Below are positions 8,132-16,963 of a DNA stretch of 54,664 bases, one piece after another (positions within the stretch are counted from its first letter, which is position 1; every line of letters begins with the position of its first letter). Location: positions 1-54,664 of the forward strand of contig NZ_JACIGJ010000019.1 of the NCBI RefSeq assembly GCF_014197855.1, written 5' to 3'. The notes beneath the pieces are model-generated. The model saw only the letters and a list, made by a program, of their open reading frames with translations, was not told the DNA's origin and ran no database searches. This stretch comes from Roseospira marina. Lineage in GTDB: Bacteria > Pseudomonadota > Alphaproteobacteria > Rhodospirillales > Rhodospirillaceae. Both the position numbers and the translations under genes were made by a program.

Positions 8132-11100
8132 ATGGCGTCCGAGACCCTCGTCAATGCGTCGTCCGCCAGTGCGTCGTCCGCCAGCGTGTCATCAGCCAGC
8201 GTGTCATCAGATGGTACCGCGCCCGCCGCGCTGGCCATTCTGGCGCGCCTTTCCCAGGACCTAGCGGGTCCGGATCTCACCGTGGTGGGCGCAGCCCATC
8301 GCGTGACCGCAAGCTTGCTGGCCTTGCCCGGTGCGGTCGAAGTTCGGGTCCTGCGTCTGCCCGGTCATCTTGAGGTCAGTCGCGCGGGCGCCGCGCCGGC
8401 GGTGCAGGGTGGGCTTGGCCCGGTGCGGCTCGCGGCGACGGTGCGGGCCGACCAGCGGCCGTGGGGAACGCTCGACGTCGCCCTGGCGGCCGGCATTCGG
8501 ACCACGCTTCCCGGCCTCGGCGAGGCCGTGACCCTTGCGGCGGATCTTCTGGCCCGTGCGCTCGGTGACATCGCGAGCCGGATGACGGCCCGGCCGGATG
8601 TCGCAGTTCGGGCGATGCGTGAGGCTATTGGTGCGCGGCTCAGTGTCGGTATGACGTTGACGGAGGCCCTGCACGGCGAGGCGTCCGCTCTGATGGCGCT
8701 GGTCGATGCGGACGCTCTTTTGGTTGAGTCTCTCGGCGACCGTCTGTTCGTCGGGTGCGCGCTGGACGAGGCGGAGGCTTTGCTGGGGGCCTGCCGACGC
8801 AGCGCCGGAGTGCGGGACCAGGAGCCGGGCTGTTCGGACGCCACGGCGGGGCTCCCCGATGTGGTGGACCTCTCGGACGACGTGTGGGCCGCGACTGCCG
8901 TGCTTCCCCTCGGTGACATTTTCGGGGACGTGTTGATCCTGGCGCGCCGCGCTGCGCCCCCCGTGTCGGATCTGGGGTCGGCGTCGGGCGGGGAGGCAGT
9001 CGTCACCCCGTTCACGGAGACCCAGTGGCGTGTGTTGCGGTGCCTGCATCGGTTCCTGGAGGAGCGGTTTGCGGTGGAGCAGGTGCGACGCCGGGGCCCG
9101 CTCGGCCGGTTCCTGGCGACGGTGTCGCGGACGTTTCTGACCGAATCGGTGTCGCATGCTACGGCCGACGCGCTGCGCATGGTGTGTGAGTCCATCGGGG
9201 CGGAACAGGCGGCGGTGATCCAGGCTGCCGATCCTCGGGATGGCCGGCGGGACTGGCGCCTGGTGCAAAGCTGGAGCGGTCAGGATGCGCGGGCGCTGGG
9301 CCCGGCGTGCGCTCGGGAGTCGTGCAGCGCCTGTTCGGCGTTTCACGCGCATCTCGAACACGCCGGTCTGTTGCGGGTCAGCCGGGTCGAGGATGTGTCG
9401 GATTTTCTCGACCGGCTACCCGCTTGTGCCTGGCTGACCTGTGCGAGTTCCGTGTTGATCCTGCCGCTGAGGGATCGAGGGCAGACGGTCGGTGTCGTGA
9501 CATTCGTGACGCACCGCCAGACGCGGCGCTGGACGGACTGGGACGTGCAATGGGCCAGTCTGGCGGCAGAGATCATCGGCCATGCCTTGTCGCGCCATCG
9601 GGTGGAGGCGGAACGGGCCGCCAGTGAAGATCGGTTCCGCGCCCTGTTCCAGCAAAGCCGAGAGCCGCTGCTCCTGCTGGACCAGAACGCCGTGGTCCTG
9701 GACACGAACCGGGCGGCCGAGGATCTGACCGGCATCCGCGCGCGCGGTCTGGCGTCCCGTCCGGCGGAGCCTGGGGGAGCCGCGGGCGCCAAACCGTTCC
9801 AGCGCGAGGCCATTCTGGCGGGCCTGTCCCGGCTGGATCGTGGGCGCTTGGGTGTGGCTGAAACCATACACACGCGACCCGATGGCGTGGTGGTGCCGCT
9901 GGAACTGACCATGCAACGGTTCGAGCACGCCGGGGGCGTGCATTTTCTGGTCGCCGCCGAGGATATCTCGGCCCGAAAGGCGGCGGAGGAGGCGGCGCGG
10001 GAACGGGCCGCGCGCGACGAACTGATGATCCAGATCGCCAAGCGGTTCGTGCGGGAGCCGCTGGATCGTGCCATCTGGACCGCGTTTTCCGAGGTCGGGA
10101 CGTTCCTGAACCGGGATGCGTTCATCATGCAGGAACCGGGCGACCCCGGCGGGATGTTGCAAACACGTCTCGTCTGGCGTGCCGCTCCAGGCCTGGGGGC
10201 CTGCGCGACCAAGCTGGCCCGGCTGCCGAAGGCCCGCCTGGGGCTCGAAGTCGGGCGACCGTGGCGCTGGTCGGAGCGCGACGAGGGCGGGGCGTCCAAG
10301 GAGGGGGCACGGTGCAACAATGCGGGCCCGCATGGCGTGGCGGTGCTGGCGGTCCCCGTCATCGTGGAGGATGCTGCGGTCTCCCAGATCGTTCTGGCCG
10401 ATTGCTCCGGCCGCAAGCGTGGCTGGACCGATGCCGATTCCAGGCTTCTGGCCTTCCTGGCGGAGATGTACGCGAGTGCCCTGACCCGGGCGCGGGACCG
10501 CAGCGCCCGTGCCTTGAGTGAAAAACGGTTGGAAGCCTTCGCCAGCAATCTTCCGGGGATCGTCTGGCGGCGGGTCCGGACCCGGGACGGCACCTTGAGC
10601 TACCCCTATGTCAGCCCCGGCCTAGCGAAGTTCGCGCGGTTGCCCGAGGGCGATGGGCGGCGAAACGCCGATGGGGTGGCCGGCATCGTCCATCCCGATG
10701 ACCGGGCGATGTTCCATCGCAGCGTCGAGCAGGCCGCCGCCGCGCATGAGGACTGGTCTCTTGAATATCGCGTCCTGTGCGGCGACGGTCACCAGAAGTG
10801 GGTTCATTCCCGGGGCAAGGTCCACGATCTCCCGGATGGCGCCGTGGCGTGGGATGGCCTGACGCTGGATATCAGCGACCTCAAGCGGTCCGAGCAGGCG
10901 CTGCGCGAGAGTGAAACACGGTTCCGGACGGCCTTTGATCAGGCGGCGGAGGGCATGGCCCTGATCGGGCCGGACGGTCGCTGGCAGCGTGTCAATCAGT
11001 CGCTGACGACGCTTTTGGACGTGTCGGCCGAGGACATGGTGGGCACGCCTGTGATCCGCTGGGTCATGGAAGAAGACCGTAAGGTCGTGATGGCGTTGCG

Positions 11101-13099
11101 TCGCCGGGTGGCTCTGGAGCCGACGTCGCTTTTGGAAACCCGTGTGCGGGCGCGACGGGTCGATGGGACCACGCCCTGGATCCACGCCAAGGTGGCGCCG
11201 GTGTTCGACGAGGACGGCGGCGTTCTGTACTGGCTGGCCCACGTCCAGGATGTGTCGGCGCAGAAGGCGACGCAGGACCTGCTTGTGGCGGCCCGCGATC
11301 AGGCCGAAGCGACGGCGCGGGCCAAGAGCGATTTCCTGGCCATGATGAGCCACGAGATCCGCACCCCGTTGGCGGGCATGATCGGGCTCGCCCAGCTTCT
11401 TCAGCGCGGGAACCTTCCGGTCGTGCAGAGCCGGCGGGCGGGCCGTATCGAGTCCGCCGGTCGGCTTCTTCTAGGGATGCTCGACGATATTCTGACGCTG
11501 TCGAAGGCGGAATCAGGCGCCTTGGGGACCGCGAACGGTCCCTTCTCGCCGGCCAGTGTGGTGTCGGAGGTCTTGGGGCTTCTGTCCGCGCATGCCGACG
11601 GCAAAGGCCTGAAATTGCAGATGGATCTCGCGCCGGACCTGCCGTGCCGTGTCGTTGGGCCCGAGGCTTTGGTTCGGCTGGTGCTGTTCAATCTGGGGGG
11701 AAATGCGGTCAAGTTCACCGATCGGGGTCGGGTTGTGTTGCGGGCCCGTTTCGAGGCGGCGGGCACGGCGGGCGAAACGCCCACGCTGCTGTTCGAGGTG
11801 GAGGATACGGGCGCCGGTATCGACCCGGCCGACCGCGTCCGTCTGTTCGCGCCGTTTGCCCAGGGCAGAGATTCCATGACGTCGGGCAAGACACGGGCCG
11901 GCGTGGGACTCGGTCTTGCCATCTGCCGCCGGATGGTGGCCGCGATGAACGGGGCGCTCGATGTGGACAGCGAGCCGGGTGTGGGCAGCCGGTTCTGGTT
12001 TCGCTGCCCGTTGGTCGCGGGCGAGGCGTCCCTGGAGCACGACCTAACGGGGACCGGGGGCCTCGGGACGACGCTGGCGGGGACGGAGCCGACGGACCGG
12101 GTCCCGACCTTGGCTGGTCTCGACGTGCTGGTTGTGGATGACGATTCCATCCATTGCGAGGTTCTGACGGAGATGCTGGCCACGCTTGGCTGCCGGCCAC
12201 GCGGTTTCGCGAGCGGGCCGGCGTTGTTGGAGGCCGCGTCCCGGGGCCTTGCGGCCCCACCCAGCCTGATTCTCATGGATCTCAACATGCCCGAACTGGA
12301 TGGCGACGAGACCGCGCAGTGTCTTCGCGGTCTGGGGCACGGATGGGCCGAGACACCGGTGCTGGCGGTGACCGCCGGCACGGCCGGCTGGTCAGCGGGG
12401 GAGTGCGGGGGGCTTATGACCCCGTCCAACCCTCAGCACGAGGCTCTCAAGGACAGCGGGTTCGAGGGCTGTCTGTGCAAGCCGGTGGACCTTGCGACGT
12501 TGCGGCTGGCCCTGAGCCGGTACGCCCGCCGCGATGCCGACGCCGGGCCCGGGGCGTGGTCGGAGGGTTCTGGCGATCTCCCGTCCGCGTCAACGGAGCC
12601 GACGGGGGCCACCGGACAGGGGGGTACGCTCGTGGCGTCCCCCACGACGGACGTGCCCACGATCCCAACGGATCCGGTGCTCGATCAGGCCTTATGGAAC
12701 CGACGGCTGGCGTTGCTGGGGGCGGCCCGGATGGCGGACCGTCTGGCCGACCTGGATGACATTATGAGACCCTTGTGCGCCTGGGCCGAGCATCCCACCG
12801 CAGAGGCGGCCGCGACCATGGCGGCCTTGGCCCATCGCGTCCGGGGCGCCGCCGCGACGTTGGGGGCAGGGCGTCTCGCGGATCACGCCGGCCGCCTGGA
12901 GCACGCGATCCTGGAGACGCCGACCGTGGCCTTTCTGTCATCGGCGTCTCCGCCCGTCCGGCTGGTTCGGGCCGGGACAGCGTTTCTTGCGGCCTGGCGT
13001 GAGGCGCGTGCGGCCTTTCGGGCGGGGTTGGCCGCGGAGGAAACCGGGGCGGACGATCAGGGCTCGCCCACGGTGACCACATCGGCGGTGAAGATGTAG
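8132..13099 (+). CDS. Soluble multi-sensor hybrid histidine kinase (GAF/PAS-HisKA-HATPase-REC-HPt)
   Basis: A 1655-residue cytoplasmic sensor with no membrane segment. Approximate order: repeat-containing N-terminus (1-30), GAF/PHY-like sensor regions (30-330), GAF (330-490), PAS (500-625), GAF (635-790), PAS (800-930), PAS (930-1055), HisKA with phospho-His H1074 (MMSHEIRTPL), HATPase (NLGGNAVKF, DTGAGI, GVGLGLAIC), receiver with D1383 (LILMDLNMPELDG), and a C-terminal HPt with H1568 (LAHRVRGAAATLGA). This is a complete His-Asp-His relay needing only a final response regulator. The OmpR-type regulator encoded convergently, overlapping by 43 bp, is the obvious candidate. The ligand is not evident: the GAF domains lack a recognisable bilin Cys context, and haem or redox sensing cannot be excluded. 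The start is ATG at 8132 after a G-rich stretch. Confidence 0.93.
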   Translation: MASETLVNASSASASSASVSSASVSSDGTAPAALAILARLSQDLAGPDLTVVGAAHRVTASLLALPGAVEVRVLRLPGHLEVSRAGAAPAVQGGLGPVRLAATVRADQRPWGTLDVALAAGIRTTLPGLGEAVTLAADLLARALGDIASRMTARPDVAVRAMREAIGARLSVGMTLTEALHGEASALMALVDADALLVESLGDRLFVGCALDEAEALLGACRRSAGVRDQEPGCSDATAGLPDVVDLSDDVWAATAVLPLGDIFGDVLILARRAAPPVSDLGSASGGEAVVTPFTETQWRVLRCLHRFLEERFAVEQVRRRGPLGRFLATVSRTFLTESVSHATADALRMVCESIGAEQAAVIQAADPRDGRRDWRLVQSWSGQDARALGPACARESCSACSAFHAHLEHAGLLRVSRVEDVSDFLDRLPACAWLTCASSVLILPLRDRGQTVGVVTFVTHRQTRRWTDWDVQWASLAAEIIGHALSRHRVEAERAASEDRFRALFQQSREPLLLLDQNAVVLDTNRAAEDLTGIRARGLASRPAEPGGAAGAKPFQREAILAGLSRLDRGRLGVAETIHTRPDGVVVPLELTMQRFEHAGGVHFLVAAEDISARKAAEEAARERAARDELMIQIAKRFVREPLDRAIWTAFSEVGTFLNRDAFIMQEPGDPGGMLQTRLVWRAAPGLGACATKLARLPKARLGLEVGRPWRWSERDEGGASKEGARCNNAGPHGVAVLAVPVIVEDAAVSQIVLADCSGRKRGWTDADSRLLAFLAEMYASALTRARDRSARALSEKRLEAFASNLPGIVWRRVRTRDGTLSYPYVSPGLAKFARLPEGDGRRNADGVAGIVHPDDRAMFHRSVEQAAAAHEDWSLEYRVLCGDGHQKWVHSRGKVHDLPDGAVAWDGLTLDISDLKRSEQALRESETRFRTAFDQAAEGMALIGPDGRWQRVNQSLTTLLDVSAEDMVGTPVIRWVMEEDRKVVMALRRRVALEPTSLLETRVRARRVDGTTPWIHAKVAPVFDEDGGVLYWLAHVQDVSAQKATQDLLVAARDQAEATARAKSDFLAMMSHEIRTPLAGMIGLAQLLQRGNLPVVQSRRAGRIESAGRLLLGMLDDILTLSKAESGALGTANGPFSPASVVSEVLGLLSAHADGKGLKLQMDLAPDLPCRVVGPEALVRLVLFNLGGNAVKFTDRGRVVLRARFEAAGTAGETPTLLFEVEDTGAGIDPADRVRLFAPFAQGRDSMTSGKTRAGVGLGLAICRRMVAAMNGALDVDSEPGVGSRFWFRCPLVAGEASLEHDLTGTGGLGTTLAGTEPTDRVPTLAGLDVLVVDDDSIHCEVLTEMLATLGCRPRGFASGPALLEAASRGLAAPPSLILMDLNMPELDGDETAQCLRGLGHGWAETPVLAVTAGTAGWSAGECGGLMTPSNPQHEALKDSGFEGCLCKPVDLATLRLALSRYARRDADAGPGAWSEGSGDLPSASTEPTGATGQGGTLVASPTTDVPTIPTDPVLDQALWNRRLALLGAARMADRLADLDDIMRPLCAWAEHPTAEAAATMAALAHRVRGAAATLGAGRLADHAGRLEHAILETPTVAFLSSASPPVRLVRAGTAFLAAWREARAAFRAGLAAEETGADDQGSPTVTTSAVKM
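8153..8212 (+). repeat. Four 15-bp coding repeats at the kinase N-terminus
   Basis: Four consecutive 15-base units (8153, 8168, 8183, 8198) encode repeated ASxSS-like pentapeptides. The first two are nearly identical to each other, as are the last two, suggesting sequential duplication. Because 15 is a multiple of three, copy-number change keeps the reading frame. Confidence 0.8.
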
Positions 13100-13806
13100 C
13101 CGGCGCGATGCACCGTCACGATCAGGCGGGGCTGCGAGGGATCGTCCTCCAGCTTTTGCCGCAGGCGCCGGACCAGGACGTCCACGGTCCGCTCTGTCGG
13201 CTCGAACGGAACCGGCCGGTGGCCGGTCAGAAGCTGCTGGCGGGTCATGACCTCGCCCGCGTTCTCGACAAACGCGGTCAACAGGTCGAACTCGGCGGCG
13301 GTGAGGCGGATGTCGGTCCCGTCGCGGCGGCTGAGGGTGCGAGTGTGCAGGTCCATATCCCATGACCCGAACCGTCGCCACCGCGGTTCTTCGCCGGCGC
13401 GCCGGCCTGCGGCGCTGTCCAGCCGACGCAGCAGGTTGCGGACGCGAATGATGAGTTCGGCCTCGTCCACCGGTTTGACGACGTAATCGTCCGCGCCGAG
13501 TTCAAGCCCGGCAAGACGATCCTCGCGCGAGTCGCGCGCGGTGACGATGATGAGCCCGACATCCGACGTGTCGCGCAACTCTCGGGTGATGGTGAAACCG
13601 TCCTTGCCCGGCATGCCGATGTCGAGAAGGATCACATCAACCGGCGCGCGCTCAATGATGCGGGCCATTTCGGCCCCATCGCTGGCGGTCAGAGTGTGCA
13701 AGCCCGACGCCTCCAGCGCGGCGCTGAGCACGTCGCGCGTGATCGGGTCGTCGTCCACCACGAGGACGGTGCCGGATTGGGGCGTGGAGCCAACGGGTTC
13801 GGGCAC
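13057..13806 (-). CDS. OmpR/PhoB-family response regulator
   Basis: A 249-residue transcription regulator. The receiver domain (about 12-125) has acidic residues VVDDDP, phospho-acceptor D62 (VILLDIGMPG), the switch Thr in IIVTARD and Lys in VVKPVD. The winged-helix DNA-binding domain (about 150-245) contains RLTAAEFDLL, ERTVDVLVRRLRQKLE and RLIVTVHRAGYIF. Its last 43 bases overlap, tail to tail, the end of the hybrid kinase, which carries its own HPt domain. By analogy with the TorS/TorR and ArcB/ArcA relays this is the likely final phosphate acceptor. That pairing is inferred from position, and target genes are unknown. Confidence 0.92.
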   Translation of the reverse strand: MPEPVGSTPQSGTVLVVDDDPITRDVLSAALEASGLHTLTASDGAEMARIIERAPVDVILLDIGMPGKDGFTITRELRDTSDVGLIIVTARDSREDRLAGLELGADDYVVKPVDEAELIIRVRNLLRRLDSAAGRRAGEEPRWRRFGSWDMDLHTRTLSRRDGTDIRLTAAEFDLLTAFVENAGEVMTRQQLLTGHRPVPFEPTERTVDVLVRRLRQKLEDDPSQPRLIVTVHRAGYIFTADVVTVGEP

Positions 13807-14172
13807 GAGTGGAGCCTCGATCTTTGGGCGGCGCTCCTGCGTGAATTCAGGTTCCAGTCACGCTCGTGTTGCGTGTTCAGAAAAGCCGCGCGCCGGGACG
13901 ATCTCTGACCGGGCGTTATCGTGCCGTGCGACTCGGATGATGGCAAGCCAGGAGAACTTATACATAATTTTATTTACAGGGGCGTTGACACAACTTTGCG
14001 TGAACTCAGAACCAGAGACATGTCAACGGGTTAAACCACCGGTGCCGACTCGGCCGCCGAACCTCTTCAACCGGGCTGTCAAGGCTGGTAGAGTCCGTGA
14101 AAAGCCAATGAAGCAGTGGCGCAGCGGGCCGAAAGGCTGCGTTGACCTCCACCTCCAGAAAGGATGTGTGTG
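13807..14172. promoter_or_regulatory. Divergent intergenic region with an AT-rich core and inverted repeat
   Basis: No gene is supported. It separates the minus-strand response regulator from the plus-strand EF-hand gene. The core around 13955-13980 is AT-rich (tatacataattttattt). GTTGACA (13984-13990) and its complement TGTCAAC (14021-14027) face each other across 30 bp. Each contains a consensus -35 hexamer, but neither has a good -10 at 16-18 bp, so a regulator-binding pair is as likely as promoters. Confidence 0.45.
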
Positions 14173-15042
14173 ATGTCTGATTCCGTCGGTGCAGGTGGTC
14201 CGAGCGGCTCAAGTGGCGTTCTGTCCTCCACCATGCGATCCATAACCCGTCAGGCGGGCGATCCGCAGGACCGCGAGGTCCGCCGGGTCGAGGATGTTGT
14301 TGATCTGTCACCGCTGGCGGCGGGACAGGAGCGGCAGCAGCGTGCCGTCGAGCCCGCCGAGCCGGGCGACCAGATGTACAATCCGGGGTCCCAGAAGAAC
14401 CCCCTGGCCGGTCTGAAGGCCGATAAGGAAGCCGACCAGGCGGATCGCGCGGCCCGGGAGGCTGAGCGGACCGTTCGGGAGAGCGAGTCCGAGCCCGAAC
14501 CGGTCGCTCTCGTCCAGCCGGTCAACATCGGCATGGCGGCCGCCATTACGATCGGCGCCGAAGATATGGTGCGCCGGTTCGACACCAATGGCGACGACCA
14601 CCTGGACCTGCGTGAGCGGGACCTGGCGCTTGAAGCCGTGCAGTCCGATGACGCCACCGTGCCGGGCGGCGGGCGTATGTTCCGGCGTCAGGCCGAGGTC
14701 GCGCAGCAGTTCGACGGCGACGGCGACGTCTTCGTCGCGCAGGACGCAGCGCGTCGGGCCGAAATCGAAGCCCGGCGTGAAGAGGCCAGCCAGAATGCGG
14801 GCCAGGGTGAGGCCTTCCTGGCGGAGCAGGAGTCTCAAAAGGCGGATGCGGCTCAGCAGCGGGCCGTCGCCGAGGACAAGGTGGAACGAGGACGCGCCGA
14901 GCGTCTTGCGGCCCTGGAGCAGCAGAATACGGCCGGCGAAGAGGCTGCCGTGGGACCGCGTCGCTCGGGGGCCGATACGGCCTACCTCAAGTCGGAGGAA
15001 CTCGGGCTGCCGCAGGGGGCGGTGTCCGATGTCGAAGCCTGA
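14173..15042 (+). CDS. EF-hand protein with charged coiled-coil flanks
   Basis: A 289-residue hydrophilic protein with no signal peptide or membrane segment, so probably cytoplasmic. One canonical EF-hand loop begins at D137 (DTNGDDHLDLRE), with ligands at positions 1, 3, 5, 9 and 12. A second loop at D181 (DGDGDVFVAQDA) has Asp at 1, 3 and 5 but Ala at 12, so it is probably weak or inactive. An Ala/Glu/Arg/Gln-rich segment before the loops (about 75-110) and another after them (about 195-260) look like helical coiled coil. AAAGGA nine bases before the ATG at 14173 favours this start over the ATG at 14164. I do not recognise a named family. Calcium-responsive scaffolding is a guess. Confidence 0.75.
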   Translation: MSDSVGAGGPSGSSGVLSSTMRSITRQAGDPQDREVRRVEDVVDLSPLAAGQERQQRAVEPAEPGDQMYNPGSQKNPLAGLKADKEADQADRAAREAERTVRESESEPEPVALVQPVNIGMAAAITIGAEDMVRRFDTNGDDHLDLRERDLALEAVQSDDATVPGGGRMFRRQAEVAQQFDGDGDVFVAQDAARRAEIEARREEASQNAGQGEAFLAEQESQKADAAQQRAVAEDKVERGRAERLAALEQQNTAGEEAAVGPRRSGADTAYLKSEELGLPQGAVSDVEA

Positions 15043-15214
15043 TCCGCGCGTGCCGCGGATGATTGGCTGAGACGAGTGCCTGAGAGGCGCGGCTGGATAT
15101 GATCGGTTGCGGTCGGAGCGGCCGCATGGTTGCCTGACACGCCGGGGTTTCGGACAGACCGAGACGCCGGCGTCGTCGTGTTCCGCCCGACCCGATCCCA
15201 CTGCCGGTCCCTTC

Positions 15215-16774
15215 ATGAACCTGACCTTCTGTCTCCGCGTTACCGACCTTTCCTTATGCACGCCGGACGGGCGGTCGCTTTTGGAAGGGGCGGAGGTCTC
15301 CGTTGGCGCTGGCGAGATCGTGCTGCTGACCGGGCCATCCGGGTGCGGCAAGAGTACGCTGTTGCGCGTTCTGGCGGGGCTCGGCCGTCCGGGGGATGTC
15401 CGGACCGGGACGGCCATCCGCCCGGGGTGCCCGCCCGTGGACCTCGTCCGGACGCCGGAAGCGGCGTGTTTCGGGGCGCTGGTGTTCCAGTCCCTGGGGT
15501 TGTTCGAAGACCTGACGGTGGCGGAGAACCTGGCCATTGTCGCGGATCACGGTCCGGCTTCGGGTGGCGTCGTGGCCGGAGAGGGGGCGTCCGATCAGGT
15601 CGCGCGGGCCCTGTTGGACGGGCTGCCCCTCGACCGTTCTCCCCGCCTGTTGAGCGGGGGCCAGCAGCAACGTGTGGCCATCGCGCGCACTGTGCTGGCC
15701 GACCGGCCGCTGCTTCTGTTCGACGAACCGAACGCGGGTTTGGATGCCGCCGCGGGGCGGGATCTGGCGGCCCTGATCGCCCGCGTCGCGGCCGACGCGG
15801 GGCGGGGCGTCATCATTGTCGCGCACCATCTGGAGCCGTTTTTGCCCTACGCGGGACAGGTTGTGTTCATGGATCCGGGAACGCGGACGCTGGAGCACCT
15901 GCCGGCCGATGGGGCGGTGATCGAGGGCCGGCTGATGGCGGCGGCGGCGGCCCGGCGCGGCAGCGACGCGGGGCCCCGCGCCTCGGAGGACACCCGGACC
16001 GAGGCCCCCGGTCTGGCCCCCGGCCGAGGGGCCGAGGCCGGGCCACGGGCCGTGAGGCGGTTCTGGCTTTGGCGCTATTTGCGGGGGTACGCTTGGAGTC
16101 TCGCGCTGTGCCCGGCCGCGCTGGGGTACATGGCCCTGGCGGCAGTGCTGGTGGGGTTCGTAACCACTTGGTTCACGATCCAGACCATGCCGTACCGCAC
16201 GGTGCTGTCACCCTTGATCCTGAACGATCTGCTGGCCGGCATGGGGGCCTTGCAATACCGGGTGCTGGTCCCCTTGCTGACGGCGATTCTGCTGGCCTCG
16301 CGCGCCGGGGCCATTGTGGCCGCCGACATGGGGCATCGGGTCCACGCCTCCCAGATCCTCGCCATGCGCAACCTCGGTGTGCCGGACCGCCTGTATCTGC
16401 GCGGTGCCGTCACCCTCACCGTGGTCGCGGCGGCGGTCGGGTTCGCGCTCGTGCTGTTCGTGCTGTCCGCTCTCATGTCGGAGCGGACGTTCAACATGCT
16501 CCTGTATCCGGATGGGTCGCCGTCGCGCTGGTGGGACCATTTCTTCAGCCAGCTTGTGGACGACGAGCACTGGAGTCCGCGCGGGACCGGCTGGCTGCTG
16601 CTGAAGATGGCGCTGAGCGGGCTGGCGATCGCCTGGGCCAGCCTGCGCGCTGGTCTGTCCCCGAAGCAGACCGGTCTCGACATCAACGACGGCATTTCCA
16701 CGGCCGTGACCACCGCGTTGGGAAGTGTCCTTGCGATCCACGCCCTGGTGGCGCTGGTGGAGTTCCAGGTATAG
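15215..16774 (+). CDS. Single-chain ABC transporter: ATPase fused to MlaE-like permease
   Basis: A 519-residue fusion. The N-terminal ATPase (about 1-245) has Walker A GPSGCGKST, Q-loop VFQSLGLF, signature LLSGGQQQRVAIAR, Walker B LLLFDEP and H-switch IIVAHH. The C-terminal part (about 280-519) has about five membrane segments. Its VPLLTAILLASRAGAIVAADMG resembles the conserved GPVLTALLVAGRVG-AIAAELG of MlaE/YrbE permeases, and its last segment (GISTAVTTALGSVLAIHALV) also fits. MlaFE systems move phospholipids across the inner membrane with an MlaD partner, but none is encoded nearby. In known systems ATPase and permease are separate genes, so the fusion is unusual. The start is the internal ATG (MNLTFCLRV); the upstream 36 codons look non-coding. 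The substrate is unknown. Confidence 0.8.
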   Translation: MNLTFCLRVTDLSLCTPDGRSLLEGAEVSVGAGEIVLLTGPSGCGKSTLLRVLAGLGRPGDVRTGTAIRPGCPPVDLVRTPEAACFGALVFQSLGLFEDLTVAENLAIVADHGPASGGVVAGEGASDQVARALLDGLPLDRSPRLLSGGQQQRVAIARTVLADRPLLLFDEPNAGLDAAAGRDLAALIARVAADAGRGVIIVAHHLEPFLPYAGQVVFMDPGTRTLEHLPADGAVIEGRLMAAAAARRGSDAGPRASEDTRTEAPGLAPGRGAEAGPRAVRRFWLWRYLRGYAWSLALCPAALGYMALAAVLVGFVTTWFTIQTMPYRTVLSPLILNDLLAGMGALQYRVLVPLLTAILLASRAGAIVAADMGHRVHASQILAMRNLGVPDRLYLRGAVTLTVVAAAVGFALVLFVLSALMSERTFNMLLYPDGSPSRWWDHFFSQLVDDEHWSPRGTGWLLLKMALSGLAIAWASLRAGLSPKQTGLDINDGISTAVTTALGSVLAIHALVALVEFQV

Positions 16775-16963
16775 CGCGTCCCCCTGATCTAAACACGATC
16801 ACCTCCGTATCGAGGGCGCTGACGGCGGCGTGCAGGCGGGCGTTGGCCCAGGCGTTGCCCGCCGCTTTTCTTGGGCCGGTGGTGGAAAAAAGGGGTCCGC
16901 CGCGCTCACCGCGTCGCGTACTCTCCGTCGAGACCCGTCGTGCGCTGTGATGTGGAGCTTCCC

